Assembly (NCBI GenBank): GCA_019359595.1
Contig: JAHHGZ010000013.1
Span: 62,001-126,000 of the forward strand
Direction: 5' to 3'
Length of the DNA: 64,000 bases
Source of the DNA: Cyanomargarita calcarea GSE-NOS-MK-12-04C
GTDB taxonomy: Bacteria > Cyanobacteriota > Cyanobacteriia > Cyanobacteriales > Nostocaceae
A program made the position numbers and the translations under genes. Positions 33,273 to 41,669 of the stretch are shown in pieces (within the stretch, counting starts at the first letter, position 1; the number at the start of each line of letters is the position of its first letter). The notes beneath the pieces were generated by a model. That model was given only the letters and a program-made list of their open reading frames with translations. It made no database searches and was not told the DNA's origin.

Positions 33273-34580
33273 CTAACTTCCTTCATTCAATCGTCTTTGC
33301 CATTCCGCGTCAATTTGTGCGGAACGTTCTACTTCCTGTTCCAGCAAATCTGTTTCGGTGGAGTAAACTAAATCCTCATTACCGATGACTTTTTCAGCCG
33401 CAAACTGACTGGCATAGGCAATTTTTTGTTCTAAAGCTGGATCGGTACTCGCTAATATTTTCGCACGGGAGAGGCGATCGCGGTTCCTAGAGGCAATTTG
33501 ACTATTGCGCCATTTAATCCAGAAATAACGGACTAACGGCACACCCAAAAATCCTGTACCGTAAGCCAATAGTACCCAGTAAATCCCTTGAACAAAGGCA
33601 ACAAGTCCCCCCAACTGCGCTGCGACTGCTCCATCCCTTAACAAACTGCCTAGTACTAATGCACCAACAAAATTGGCGACACCCAACCCTGCACTGAGCA
33701 TAATTTGTCCGGAAGGAGCTGCACTAAATCGCCAAGGAAATTCCTCCAAGTACACTGATGCTGACTGACGGCGTTTTTTGCCTGCACTTACTTGTAACTC
33801 TGGAAAGTAGTATACAATAGAACCTTCGGGACTGACTGAAGGTTGCCCGTTAAAGCGTGTGAGAACGGGTAACATATAGTCTTCGTATTCTTGTTGATAT
33901 TTTTCACCGATATCATCCAAATATGGCGAAACTTGCTCTGCAACAATCGCACCCCGGTTTTTCCGAATCACACCTGCAATTTCTTGCCAGCGACGTTCGT
34001 CTAAATTAGCGTTGGGATTACCATCACCGAATAAAAAGGAAAAGACAGCTTCAAAGAAATTCAGTTCGCTTTCTTCCTGTCCTCCCCGTCTTCGTTCTTC
34101 TCTACGTCGTTCTTCATAACCAGGGCTAAAATACCAGAATAAATCTGGGAAGTAGAAAAAGCCAAAGCCACCACCCCCTCCCCTAGAACCACCAGAATTA
34201 TTGCCGTTATCCCGATCGGAGTTGGCTGCAATCGTAATCGCAATTATGGCGATCGCAATCAGCGCAATAGAAGCAACCAGAAAAACGCCAAAGGAAATCC
34301 GAATTAGGTAAAACAGTACTCCCCAGACCTTTTTCCACCATTCGGCAAGTTGTAATCGGAAATATTTCCTCCGTAATATTGCTCGAAAATTCTTTGAAAA
34401 TTCGTAAACTATATCACCAGTACTTGCTACTTGCATATGCCCGCCAGCGTCAGATGCAAGAGCTAATAAACCAAGATTAGCCTCCCCCACATTCAATCCT
34501 GCTTGGGTTGCCACATCGCCAACAGTGACGCGGTAGCCCAATTGTTCGACAGCCTGCATGATACTTGGATTGGGAGCCAT
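33273..34580 (-). CDS. Conserved cyanobacterial/plastid-type membrane protein of unknown function
   Basis: The 435-residue protein starts after GGAGGG (ATG 34580). Residues 1-60 resemble a helical winged-helix-like fold (VEQLGYRVTVGDVATQAGL). A basic segment and a long hydrophobic stretch with two TM follow at ~85-122, then a Gly/Ser-rich linker, an Arg/Glu-rich region (EERRREERRRGGQEE), a soluble domain (~205-280) and two TM near ~300-350. The C-terminus is a basic/acidic helix. I recall similar proteins in cyanobacteria and chloroplasts, sometimes without a function. It does not match an enzyme family. Confidence 0.7.
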   Translation of the reverse strand: MAPNPSIMQAVEQLGYRVTVGDVATQAGLNVGEANLGLLALASDAGGHMQVASTGDIVYEFSKNFRAILRRKYFRLQLAEWWKKVWGVLFYLIRISFGVFLVASIALIAIAIIAITIAANSDRDNGNNSGGSRGGGGGFGFFYFPDLFWYFSPGYEERRREERRRGGQEESELNFFEAVFSFLFGDGNPNANLDERRWQEIAGVIRKNRGAIVAEQVSPYLDDIGEKYQQEYEDYMLPVLTRFNGQPSVSPEGSIVYYFPELQVSAGKKRRQSASVYLEEFPWRFSAAPSGQIMLSAGLGVANFVGALVLGSLLRDGAVAAQLGGLVAFVQGIYWVLLAYGTGFLGVPLVRYFWIKWRNSQIASRNRDRLSRAKILASTDPALEQKIAYASQFAAEKVIGNEDLVYSTETDLLEQEVERSAQIDAEWQRRLNEGS

Positions 34581-34750
34581 AGTGCTTCCCTCCTGTTTAA
34601 ATTTACTCCCTTTATCAAGTATAAAGTTTTATTTTGACTGATTGGGGAACGGCTATAGAGTAATATCGCGGTAGTGCGGGTTGTTGCGTTTTCAGAACGG
34701 ATACTATATTTTTCGTGCCTGCTGTGGCTCTGAAAATATTGATTTGGCCT

Positions 34751-34799
34751 AGCCCACGCAGGTGGGCTTTATATGTATAGCGACACCCTTCTAGGGTGT
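34751..34799. repeat. Two adjacent hairpins of a dispersed repeat
   Basis: AGCCCAC/GTGGGCT (34751-34757, 34762-34768) and ACACCCT/AGGGTGT (34783-34789, 34793-34799) sit between two minus-strand genes. The second, with TGTATAGCG before it, resembles 17840-17875 in reverse. It could act as a terminator for the Uma2 gene. Confidence 0.55.
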
Positions 34800-34827
34800 T
34801 GCGGCTTGTATCTTCGATTTTCATCAC

Positions 34828-35379
34828 TCAGATACTGACAATCAAATCTATTGATACAGCTACATCAGGCAAAGCCGATGGGTAAACCGTTCCAACCGTT
34901 AATGTGGACTTTGATGCATACTCCCCATCTTGGGGTTCTCGAAATACTATAAGCTGTCTCTTTCTGAGGTTAACCACCCAGTATTCAGGAATTCTAGCTT
35001 CAGCATAGACTTTACTTTTCATCTCCAAGTCTTTGTCCAAGCTGGAATCTGAATATTCAATTAGCCAGAAAACATTTTCCGGATAAGGATGATGCTCCAA
35101 GTACTCACGCCCCAACCGTTGTACAATAGCAATATCAGGCTCAGGCTCAGAGTTGTTAGGAAGCGTAATCGGCTTACTTGAGCGAATCATTGCTCTATCG
35201 CCCAACAACCTCATCAAATATTCTCCGGCTTCACTGCTGAAATAGGCGTGAGGTTCTCCCTCCGGTGGCATCTCTACAATTTCTCCCTTGAGTAGTTCCA
35301 CGCAGCGATTCTCCAAAATGCCCGCCGCAATCATGCGATGATATTCATCAGTCGTCCATTTAATTACAGTTACGGTCAT
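34828..35379 (-). CDS. Uma2-family (DUF820) restriction-endonuclease-fold protein
   Basis: The 183-residue protein has the PD-(D/E)XK-type core of Uma2 proteins: EIVEMPPEGEPHA (~30-42), PEPDIAIVQ (~75-83; acidic residue), LIEYSDSSLDKDLEMKSKVYAEARIPEYWVV (in pieces; Glu, Asp and Lys of the core, ~105-137). Cyanobacteria carry dozens of such genes, often near mobile elements. Nuclease activity is predicted but no cellular target is known. It is a single gene, preceded by a HIP1 site. Confidence 0.85.
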   Translation of the reverse strand: MTVTVIKWTTDEYHRMIAAGILENRCVELLKGEIVEMPPEGEPHAYFSSEAGEYLMRLLGDRAMIRSSKPITLPNNSEPEPDIAIVQRLGREYLEHHPYPENVFWLIEYSDSSLDKDLEMKSKVYAEARIPEYWVVNLRKRQLIVFREPQDGEYASKSTLTVGTVYPSALPDVAVSIDLIVSI

Positions 35380-35569
35380 AGCGATCGCTTATTTCTCGCT
35401 TTTCTTAATTCACATCATAACAAAATAGCAAACTCACACGGAGCTATCGCCCTGAAATAAGCATATAACTCTAGTGCAAGCGTATCTTTCTCGCTACTGA
35501 GCAAACGCACGCACTACCTAATATTTTTTAACTCCTCATAACTAGCGATCGCTTGGAATTTTCCCTAGT
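35380..35569. other. Upstream of the tandem array: no gene
   Basis: AT-rich, with one HIP1 site at 35547-35554. It contains two degenerate matches to the array unit (ATAACTCTAGTGCAAG near 35466 and ATTTTCCCTAG near 35557), suggesting the array was once longer. Confidence 0.4.
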
Positions 35570-35949
35570 GATGAAACTATAGCTCTAGCGCAAGAGTTTT
35601 CTGTGGTGATGAAACTATAGCTCTAGCGCAAGAGTTTTCTGTGGTGATGAAACTATAGCTCTAGCGCAAGAGTTTTCTGTGGTGATGAAACTATAGCTCT
35701 AGCGCAAGAGTTTTCTGTGGTGATGAAACTATAGCTCTAGCGCAAGAGTTTTCTGTGGTGATGAAACTATAGCTCTAGCGCAAGAGTTTTCTGTGGTGAT
35801 GAAACTATAGCTCTAGCGCAAGAATTTTCCCTAGTGATGAAACTATAGCTCTAGCGCAAGAGTTTTCTGTGCTGATGAAACTATAGCTCTAGCGCAAGAA
35901 TTTTCCCTAGTGATGAAACTATAGCTCTAGCGCAAGAATTTTTTATTAG
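35570..35949. repeat. Ten-copy 38-bp tandem repeat (minisatellite)
   Basis: Units begin GATGAAACTATAGCTCTAG at 35570, 35608, 35646, 35684, 35722, 35760, 35798, 35836, 35874 and 35912, exactly 38 bases apart. The first, eighth and tenth follow a variant joining sequence (TTTTCCCTAGT instead of TTTTCTGTGGT); one copy has CTGTGCT. Since 38 is not a multiple of 3, the array is not translated as a repeat. It contains no spacers, so it is not CRISPR. Confidence 0.95.
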
Positions 35950-36039
35950 GAATAAAAAAAGAAATAACCGCTCCAGGTAACACTTCATGTTAGGATTAAA
36001 GGCTCAGGCTTGGTTTATCGGCAACATCTGCGCCTAAAT

Positions 36040-36519
36040 ATGGTTCAATACACTCTTGCTCAAAGCCCAGAAATCATCCTCACCGTTCCTGGCAAAGACT
36101 CAGCCAAAGCCCGTGAGAAAGCAATGGATCAATTAATGGAACTGATGGATTCGGGTAGTCTTCCCACAGAATTAGAAGAAGGATTTGGCGCTCAACAATT
36201 AATTGAAGTCAAAGAGCAGCCAATAGAATCTACTAGCGGTGAGGACGCTATTACACAAGCGGTTCAAGTTTTGAGCAACCTTGCCACGCTGAAACTCAAA
36301 GTTCAAGAGTCACGTAGCGAAGCGTTGGAAGTTCGCAAGGCAGTTGACGTTCTCTTCTGCGATGAATCTGTGACAGAAGAGGAAATTACTAAACTCAAAG
36401 AAGGCTTTAAAGTTCTCAAAACCTTTGCGACAGCAAATCTACGCTACCAAGAAGCCCGTTCCAAAGCAGAACAGGCTAGGGAAGTGCTAGATCAAGCGCT
36501 AAAATCTCCCGATAAGTAA
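36040..36519 (+). CDS. Hypothetical helical protein
   Basis: The 159-residue protein (ATG 36040, MVQYTLAQSPEIILTV) is acidic, with two long helices. A central part (VQVLSNLATLKLKVQESRSEALEVRKAV) and a C-terminal coil (ATANLRYQEARSKAEQAREVLDQAL) resemble each other and could pair. No TM or motif is seen. An upstream ATG at 36010 adds 10 residues overlapping the end of a repeat-adjacent frame. Family unknown. Confidence 0.6.
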   Translation: MVQYTLAQSPEIILTVPGKDSAKAREKAMDQLMELMDSGSLPTELEEGFGAQQLIEVKEQPIESTSGEDAITQAVQVLSNLATLKLKVQESRSEALEVRKAVDVLFCDESVTEEEITKLKEGFKVLKTFATANLRYQEARSKAEQAREVLDQALKSPDK

Positions 36520-36593
36520 TTTGATAATTGTTAGTTGTTGTTTGTTCCGACCAACCACTATCCACCAACCACCAACAACTAACAACTAACCAA

Positions 36594-38789
36594 TTAGGGT
36601 CGCTTAACTTTCCTCAGAGAAGAGGAATTAGAAGCATCAAGTTCTGCATCCACCTCAATCCTCTCAGCGCTGATACTCTGTTTGTAATAGCGTTCATAGT
36701 AGCTATTAGAGTTAGGTACAGATTCTTTTGACTTATTTGCTACCATCCCTAAAATGGGAGTGCCAGACACCTGTAAATCTTCTAATGCCTGTTGCAGAAC
36801 AGTTCGTTTCAGCTTGCCCAATCCAGCGACTAATACCATACCATTGGTATTTGCTGCCAGCAGATAGGCATCCGCAAAACCAACTATCGGTGGGGTGTCA
36901 TAAATTACTAAATCAAAAGCCGATTGCATCTCGTCCATTAAATCGTGCATTTTCTGAGACGCTAGCAACCTGACTGAATCTGGCGGAATCGGACCAGCAC
37001 TCATGACATAGAGATTGTCTTCTAGAGGCGATCGCTCAATCACATTATTCCAATCTAAATCCTGTGAGATGACATCAGTCAATCCCTGAATATTCATTAA
37101 ACCGACACGGTTGTGTAAGGTAGGACAACGTAAATTGGCATCTACTAATAAAACTCGTTGTCCCATGGCCGCTGCTGCCTGTGCTAATTGTATAGCAACA
37201 GTAGACTTACCATCACCCTGTCCCGCCGAACTGATGACAAGAGAGCGAATCGGACTATCCGAACCAAGCAGCAGAATATTGGTGTACAGAGAACGGAAAA
37301 CTTCAAAAAACGAAGTAGGACTTGCATTTTGCAAATCTTGTGCCACCAAAGTCCCAAGTTCTTTTCTAAACGGAACTACCCCTAATAGTGGCAGTCTAGT
37401 AGCATCTTTGAGGTCTTTAGAAGAGTAGAAGACATTGCTGAGTTTATCCACTACCAAAGCTGCTCCCACACCCAACAGCAAACCTAAGACTCCCCCCAAG
37501 GCTAAGTTTTTCTTGGCATTTGCTGAGACAGTTGTAGGCTCAGTCACTTGAGTTAGTTTTGGATCTAATAACTGCCAAGGCTGCTGCTTTTGAGATTTTT
37601 CAATCTGCAACGCTTGTTTTTTGGTAGTAAATTGATCTAGGGATTCGGTATTAATTTTTAATTCTCGCTGGATATTATCGTAATTACGGCTAATAGTTGC
37701 TAAATCTTTGACGTAATTATTTAGGTTGTTTATTTTTTGCTCCAAAGAGCGATCGCGTGTTTGTAGATCCACGATGCGGCTTTGAAAATCTCTATTAACC
37801 CGATCCCTTTCGAGATTCAGTAAGGAGAGCATCGTTGCTTTCTGCTCGTTCAGACGCTGCATCCCTTCTTCTTCATCTGTAAAAACAGATGACCTTTTGG
37901 CAATTTCAGCGTCCAGTGGCAGAATTTGATCTAGTATTCTTTGGTAGTTAGCATTTTCACTCAGCACTGAATTACTAGCCGAGGCTCCGGGTTGCTGCGC
38001 TAACTCCCTTTGCAAATTCTGATATTTTGCTACCATTTGCTCTAACTGCACCCGACTCTCCAACTGCTGCTGGGTCAAATTAGCAATATAAGTCGAAACT
38101 TCTTGAGCTTTCTGTGCTGGATCGATTAACTTATTTTCCAGTCGCAGGCTTCGCAGTTTGTTTTGCCCTAATTTAACCCGATCTTCTATCGGCTTTATTT
38201 CTTGGTTAACAAACTTAATAGCCTGATCTACGTCTGCCTGACGTTCAGCCAAACTATACTGAAGAAAAGCATTAGCAAGCGTCTTCAAAACGTCGATAGC
38301 TCGCTTCTCGTCTTGATCTACATATGCAATTTTTAAGATATTATCCTGCTTGGAGTCTATAGTTAAATTCGCAGCAATTAAATTGTAAGTCAGTTCTGGA
38401 TATTTCTTCTGAAGCTTTTCGACAACCGAATTAAGCACTCGATGACTTTCTAAAACCGCAATCGTAGTTTTTACTGGTTGTACTGTCTCAGGAAATGCCA
38501 CACTACCGGGAGCGCTACCCAAAGTTTGAGGAATATTCGAGATCGCCTGACTTTCGCCAGTCACCGGTTTGGTTAAAATCTCAAACTCGCCTTGATACTC
38601 CGGAGGTGCTTGTTCTGCCTTTAATACCGTGGCCGTTGCGACAACCCCAGTTACACCAGCAATTAACAATGAACGGCGACGTAGAGCTGCTCCAACTTTG
38701 CCCAGATTTAATCCACCTTCATCAACATCATTTAAGTGGGCAGTGTTGACTTGTGATAATGGGTGATGATATTTGTCTGACTTCAGCAT
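36594..38789 (-). CDS. Wzc-like polysaccharide co-polymerase/tyrosine autokinase 1
   Basis: The 731-residue BY-kinase controls exopolysaccharide chain length and export. N-terminal Wzz domain with TM at ~40-60 and a second TM at ~425-445 flank a long periplasmic coiled coil. The cytoplasmic kinase has Walker A (SSAGQGDGKST, ~521-531), Walker A' (LLVDANLR, ~546) and Walker B (VIYDTPP, ~626). A tyrosine cluster (YYERYY, ~695) near the C-terminus is a probable autophosphorylation site. It faces away from the rest of the polysaccharide locus and is separated from it by tRNA-Gln and small hypotheticals. Confidence 0.9.
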   Translation of the reverse strand: MLKSDKYHHPLSQVNTAHLNDVDEGGLNLGKVGAALRRRSLLIAGVTGVVATATVLKAEQAPPEYQGEFEILTKPVTGESQAISNIPQTLGSAPGSVAFPETVQPVKTTIAVLESHRVLNSVVEKLQKKYPELTYNLIAANLTIDSKQDNILKIAYVDQDEKRAIDVLKTLANAFLQYSLAERQADVDQAIKFVNQEIKPIEDRVKLGQNKLRSLRLENKLIDPAQKAQEVSTYIANLTQQQLESRVQLEQMVAKYQNLQRELAQQPGASASNSVLSENANYQRILDQILPLDAEIAKRSSVFTDEEEGMQRLNEQKATMLSLLNLERDRVNRDFQSRIVDLQTRDRSLEQKINNLNNYVKDLATISRNYDNIQRELKINTESLDQFTTKKQALQIEKSQKQQPWQLLDPKLTQVTEPTTVSANAKKNLALGGVLGLLLGVGAALVVDKLSNVFYSSKDLKDATRLPLLGVVPFRKELGTLVAQDLQNASPTSFFEVFRSLYTNILLLGSDSPIRSLVISSAGQGDGKSTVAIQLAQAAAAMGQRVLLVDANLRCPTLHNRVGLMNIQGLTDVISQDLDWNNVIERSPLEDNLYVMSAGPIPPDSVRLLASQKMHDLMDEMQSAFDLVIYDTPPIVGFADAYLLAANTNGMVLVAGLGKLKRTVLQQALEDLQVSGTPILGMVANKSKESVPNSNSYYERYYKQSISAERIEVDAELDASNSSSLRKVKRP

Positions 38790-39410
38790 GGTATTTGTAA
38801 ATTTAATTACTCATGTTATTTCCGCAGTTGGATGCTGCGATTCGAGAGAAAGGCATCCGTACTGGAATTTCTCCGACGTTGCCTTGCCGATGCACTCTGT
38901 AATATTACTGAATTAATTATGATGGCGCAGTCAAAAGTATCTCAAGCTTCACTTAAGTATCATTTTGAACTTACTTAACAGACTTATTACCCTGATGAAA
39001 GAATTTAAAATACAGGCTGATTTGGAGAGATGCACTATAACTACAGTAACATTACGCAGGAGGAATTTGGTTCCTGATTGACACCTTTAGTTCTAACAAA
39101 AAACTAAATAACTAGGTATTTAAATGTTATGGCTGTAAATAAAGTTTGAAGTAGGCGTGGAGCAATCGGTATAAATTGCTTAAGTTTACTAATCAACATC
39201 AAAGTTTTCCGGATAAATCAGGATGGTATCGATTTATCTTTATTGCGACAAATACACGGATACAGTCGCAGTCATGAAAAACCCGATTTTGTTGGTCAGA
39301 TCCCTGACTTCGTAAAAGTTGTCAGGGATCTTGCGTAATGCATAGGCGAAGCGAAGCCTAGAAACATTGTAGGCAAAGGAGTACAGCCCAGGGCAGTATC
39401 AGTTATTGTT
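38790..39410. other. Leader of the first Wzc gene; no ORF, one hairpin element
   Basis: About 620 bases of AT-rich DNA without a gene. The region upstream of the Wzc start probably holds its promoter. The hairpin at 39298-39331 is listed separately. Confidence 0.5.
39298..39331. repeat. 11-bp perfect hairpin, relative of the 11423 element
   Basis: AGATCCCTGAC (39298-39308) pairs with GTCAGGGATCT (39321-39331). Flank GGTC and loop start TTCG match the element at 11423; two base pairs differ in both arms together (A-T to C-G and C-G to T-A). Confidence 0.75.
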
Positions 39411-39445
39411 AAAAAATCTAAAGGGTGGACTAACAAGTCCACCCT
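39411..39445 (-). terminator. Rho-independent terminator of tRNA-Gln
   Basis: Reading the minus strand, AGGGTGGACT (39445-39436) pairs with AGTCCACCCT (39431-39422) over a 4-base loop and is followed by TTAGATTTTTT. It begins 9 bases after the tRNA 3' end. Confidence 0.8.
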
Positions 39446-39453
39446 CTATAATG

Positions 39454-39525
39454 CTGGGGCGCTAGGATTCGAACCTAGGGATGTCGGGACCAAAACCCGA
39501 TGCCTTACCACTTGGCGACGCCCCA
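39454..39525 (-). tRNA. tRNA-Gln (anticodon UUG)
   Basis: The 72-base minus-strand gene folds into a full cloverleaf. The acceptor is TGGGGCG with CGCCCCA; the D stem is GCC/GGC; the anticodon stem is TCGGG/CCCGA with the loop TTTTGGT, giving anticodon TTG; the T arm is CTAGG/CCTAG with TTCGAAT. U1-A72 and discriminator G73 are the identity elements of glutamine tRNA. CCA is not encoded (the 3' bases continue CAT). Confidence 0.95.
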
Positions 39526-39870
39526 ATGCGTTCACCTCACATAATATAGCAGTCACACCAGGGGTTGTGTCAAGTGGTTCCTGAAATTTTGTTGCCAATA
39601 AAAGTGAAAAGCTGGCTTTGGAGTCAAATCAAAGGCTTTCGCTACTCCAAAGAGTGAACAAAGGTGGCATACAAGCGCTTGTTCAGTTATTCTAGTAGTT
39701 AGACTTAGTTCTTTGTGAACACTCTATAAAAATAAAAATCATATATCTTAAGGTATTACTATCGAATGATTAGGGAAAATTATTTACCTTGACATTTAGT
39801 AAGTTTCAAGGTAAACATAACTGCCCAGCGACTTCAGCCTGTGTTTAACATTATTTATTCCAACTAACTT
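39526..39870. other. Region between tRNA-Gln and a small hypothetical gene
   Basis: 345 bases; no gene. It begins with the probable tRNA promoter on the minus strand and ends in an AT-rich segment before the plus-strand gene. No notable repeat is seen. Confidence 0.35.
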
Positions 39871-40191
39871 ATGTCAAATGCCAGGTCAGGTATCAACCAA
39901 GAAGTGAATTTTTTCTCCTTACTTAGCTTTCTATTAAATCAACCAAAACCTCATAAAAAGAAAACATATGATTACACCGACTACGTTTGTGGTCGTGACT
40001 ATGTTTTTGAGCTTATAGAAGATAAACCTAATTCAGGTTATATGACTTGCCAGAGCAAAGGCATCAAACTAGGCGATCGCATTATTTTACAAAACGACTC
40101 AACCATAGGGTTATATGAAGTTGAAGAGATTGAATACTATTCAGAGCCGTCAGATATGTGGATGGCCTTGCTTACGAAAGTAAAGTCCTGA
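39871..40191 (+). CDS. Small hypothetical protein (106 aa)
   Basis: The protein starts MSNARSGINQEVNFF and has a basic patch (PKPHKKKTYDY) followed by two strand-rich segments, DYVFELIEDKPNSGYMTCQ and GIKLGDRIILQN, then YEVEEIEYYSEPSDMW. The GxxxGDxIxL pattern is reminiscent of small beta-barrel (SH3- or OB-like) proteins, but I cannot name a family. Coding is supported by regular codon use and a HIP1 site in frame. Confidence 0.6.
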   Translation: MSNARSGINQEVNFFSLLSFLLNQPKPHKKKTYDYTDYVCGRDYVFELIEDKPNSGYMTCQSKGIKLGDRIILQNDSTIGLYEVEEIEYYSEPSDMWMALLTKVKS

Positions 40192-41044
40192 TTCCTGGAC
40201 TGATGAGTCGGTGAGAATGAAGAGTGATTTTTGCTATTGTTGCATTATAGAAGTTTTACGTGCGATATCGTGTCCGCTTAATTTAGTTATAAATCCCCAA
40301 TAACCCCAACCTCTACAGGTCATCCGTTTTGAGTTGGGGCGGCACCGTTTGCGTTCTTAATCTTAAGAGCGCAAAGCTGCCTTGTCTGAATCCTCATCTC
40401 AAAACCTCTTCCTTCTTCAAGGATATATAGATTTAATAAAACTAGATTCAGATTGTAAAGTATCGTAAAGTACACCGCATCTACCTGAAGACACGTTTAT
40501 AAAGTTCAAGTAAGAGATTCATAAAGTTTGCCGTGAATGTGATATAAAGTACACTGAGTTAAATTAAAGCAGCGATACGATATAGCCAACTACTAAAAAT
40601 ACTGAAAAGAAAGGGTGTAAATTATACTGCCGAATAAGTTGAATCACCAGGGATTCATGCCTTTCCAATCAGAAACTAGCATAGACCTTGCGCTCTGATT
40701 ATGGCGCAAGTAGTTGATAGTAGGGTGTTTGAGGGTCAATTAACATCAGCCCAAGTCTAACCAGTGTGGGTGCTAAAACAACAGTTTGGGGACTCTCTCG
40801 AAGTATCTTCGTGACAATTCGTTATCTAGAGCAAATGTATCCTAACCGTGACATTTAACTTCCTTAGAAAGTTTTTCGGTTTGAGCAAGTAGAAGCTTGA
40901 AAGTATTTTAAAGAGTCACAGTTAAGCAAGTATCTACCGTAATTAAATAGTTAATTATTTATACATAGGAGATTGGGCTTCGATGGTCTTTTTGATCTCA
41001 GTCCCTCCAACGTAACCTTCTTCTTATCTTTTTTATACTTATTG
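40192..41044. other. Long intergenic region with a dispersed element
   Basis: About 850 bases without a convincing gene, apart from a 10-codon ORF (MVFLISVPPT, 40983) preceded by AGGAG. Its one recognisable feature is the dispersed repeat at 40298-40430. Several AT-rich promoter-like segments occur before the next gene. Confidence 0.45.
40298..40430. repeat. Copy of a dispersed element (core GTTTTGAGTTGGGG)
   Basis: It contains CCCCAACC...GGTCATCCGTTTTGAGTTGGGG, then GGCACCGTTTGCG, CAAAGCTGCCTTGTCTGAAT, CTCATC and CTTCCTTCTTC, in the same order as the copy at 43918. The 11590 arm shares the GTTTTGAGTTGGGG core and the CTTCCTTCTT end. Confidence 0.75.
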
Positions 41045-41485
41045 ATGAGGGAGGTCGAATTGCAGAGAAGGTGTGACAAAAATCGGAAACGCTCGAAAAG
41101 ACGGACAATTTATTGTCCAGTTCATGGATGCTACATACACAGTATAAGCCAAAAGTATGCATTATTTGCCGACCAAGCAGGGCAACTTCAGGAACGGGGT
41201 GTAGGACGAGAAGAAGCCCAGATATTGATCGCAAGCAAAACTGCAATTACTCTCAAGGGTGAATGGTTAGAAGCTTTTTGGTGCGATCTGTGTCAGGAAA
41301 CGAAGTGGTATCACGTCACCAAACGCGATCGCATCTATGAAGTTACAAATGCACCAAGAGAACTCTGGCAACAAGCAATTGGGGTAATGAACCCATCTGG
41401 AAATCCAACTGTTAGCGAATTTACTCGCAGACAGTCACGGATGGTTGGCGATCGCGGCATCAAGGATTTTCGGTTTGTAGGTTAA
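41045..41485 (+). CDS. Conserved cyanobacterial zinc-finger-like hypothetical protein
   Basis: A basic N-terminus (RRCDKNRKRSKRRTIYCP) is followed by two CxxxC/CxxC pairs, CPVHGC and CDLCQ, which could bind zinc. A helical middle (QERGVGREEAQILIASKT), EWLEAFWCDLCQETKWYHV and a conserved end (NPTVSEFTRRQSRMVG, IKDFRF) follow. I recall close relatives throughout cyanobacteria without a known function. The ATG at 41045 gives 146 residues. TTG 41060 has the better ribosome site (GAGGGAGG, 5-base spacing) and may be the true start; TTG 40973 is less likely. Confidence 0.75.
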   Translation: MREVELQRRCDKNRKRSKRRTIYCPVHGCYIHSISQKYALFADQAGQLQERGVGREEAQILIASKTAITLKGEWLEAFWCDLCQETKWYHVTKRDRIYEVTNAPRELWQQAIGVMNPSGNPTVSEFTRRQSRMVGDRGIKDFRFVG

Positions 41486-41524
41486 GCCAGCAGTTGAAGT
41501 CACTTTCTTAAGCATACTGCCAAG

Positions 41525-41620
41525 AAATAAATGCCCAGCCGTCACAGCTAGATCCTGTCTTCGACACGCTCCGCGAACGACACACACGAATAATTTCAAC
41601 ACACGGCTGGGCATTTATTT
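41525..41620. terminator. 18-bp inverted repeat flanking a short insert (interrupted terminator)
   Basis: AAATAAATGCCCAGCCGT (41525-41542) pairs perfectly with ACGGCTGGGCATTTATTT (41603-41620), followed by TTATGG. It stands 40 bases after the zinc-finger-like gene. The 60-base interior holds TCTTCGACACGCTCCGCGAACG in pieces, a common cyanobacterial repeat, so a terminator loop may have been enlarged by an insertion. Confidence 0.65.
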
Positions 41621-41669
41621 TTATGGATCACTCTAATACGCGAATAGTCTCACTCAGCAGCCATTTATT

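Noticed and set aside
34615-34827. 70-aa minus-strand ORF between the Uma2 and membrane protein genes
   Set aside because: Most of it is the hairpin repeat at 34751-34799; composition is not gene-like.
35570-35949. Possible CRISPR array (regular repeats of 38 bases)
   Set aside because: The units are contiguous with no unique spacers between them and no cas genes nearby; it is a plain tandem repeat.
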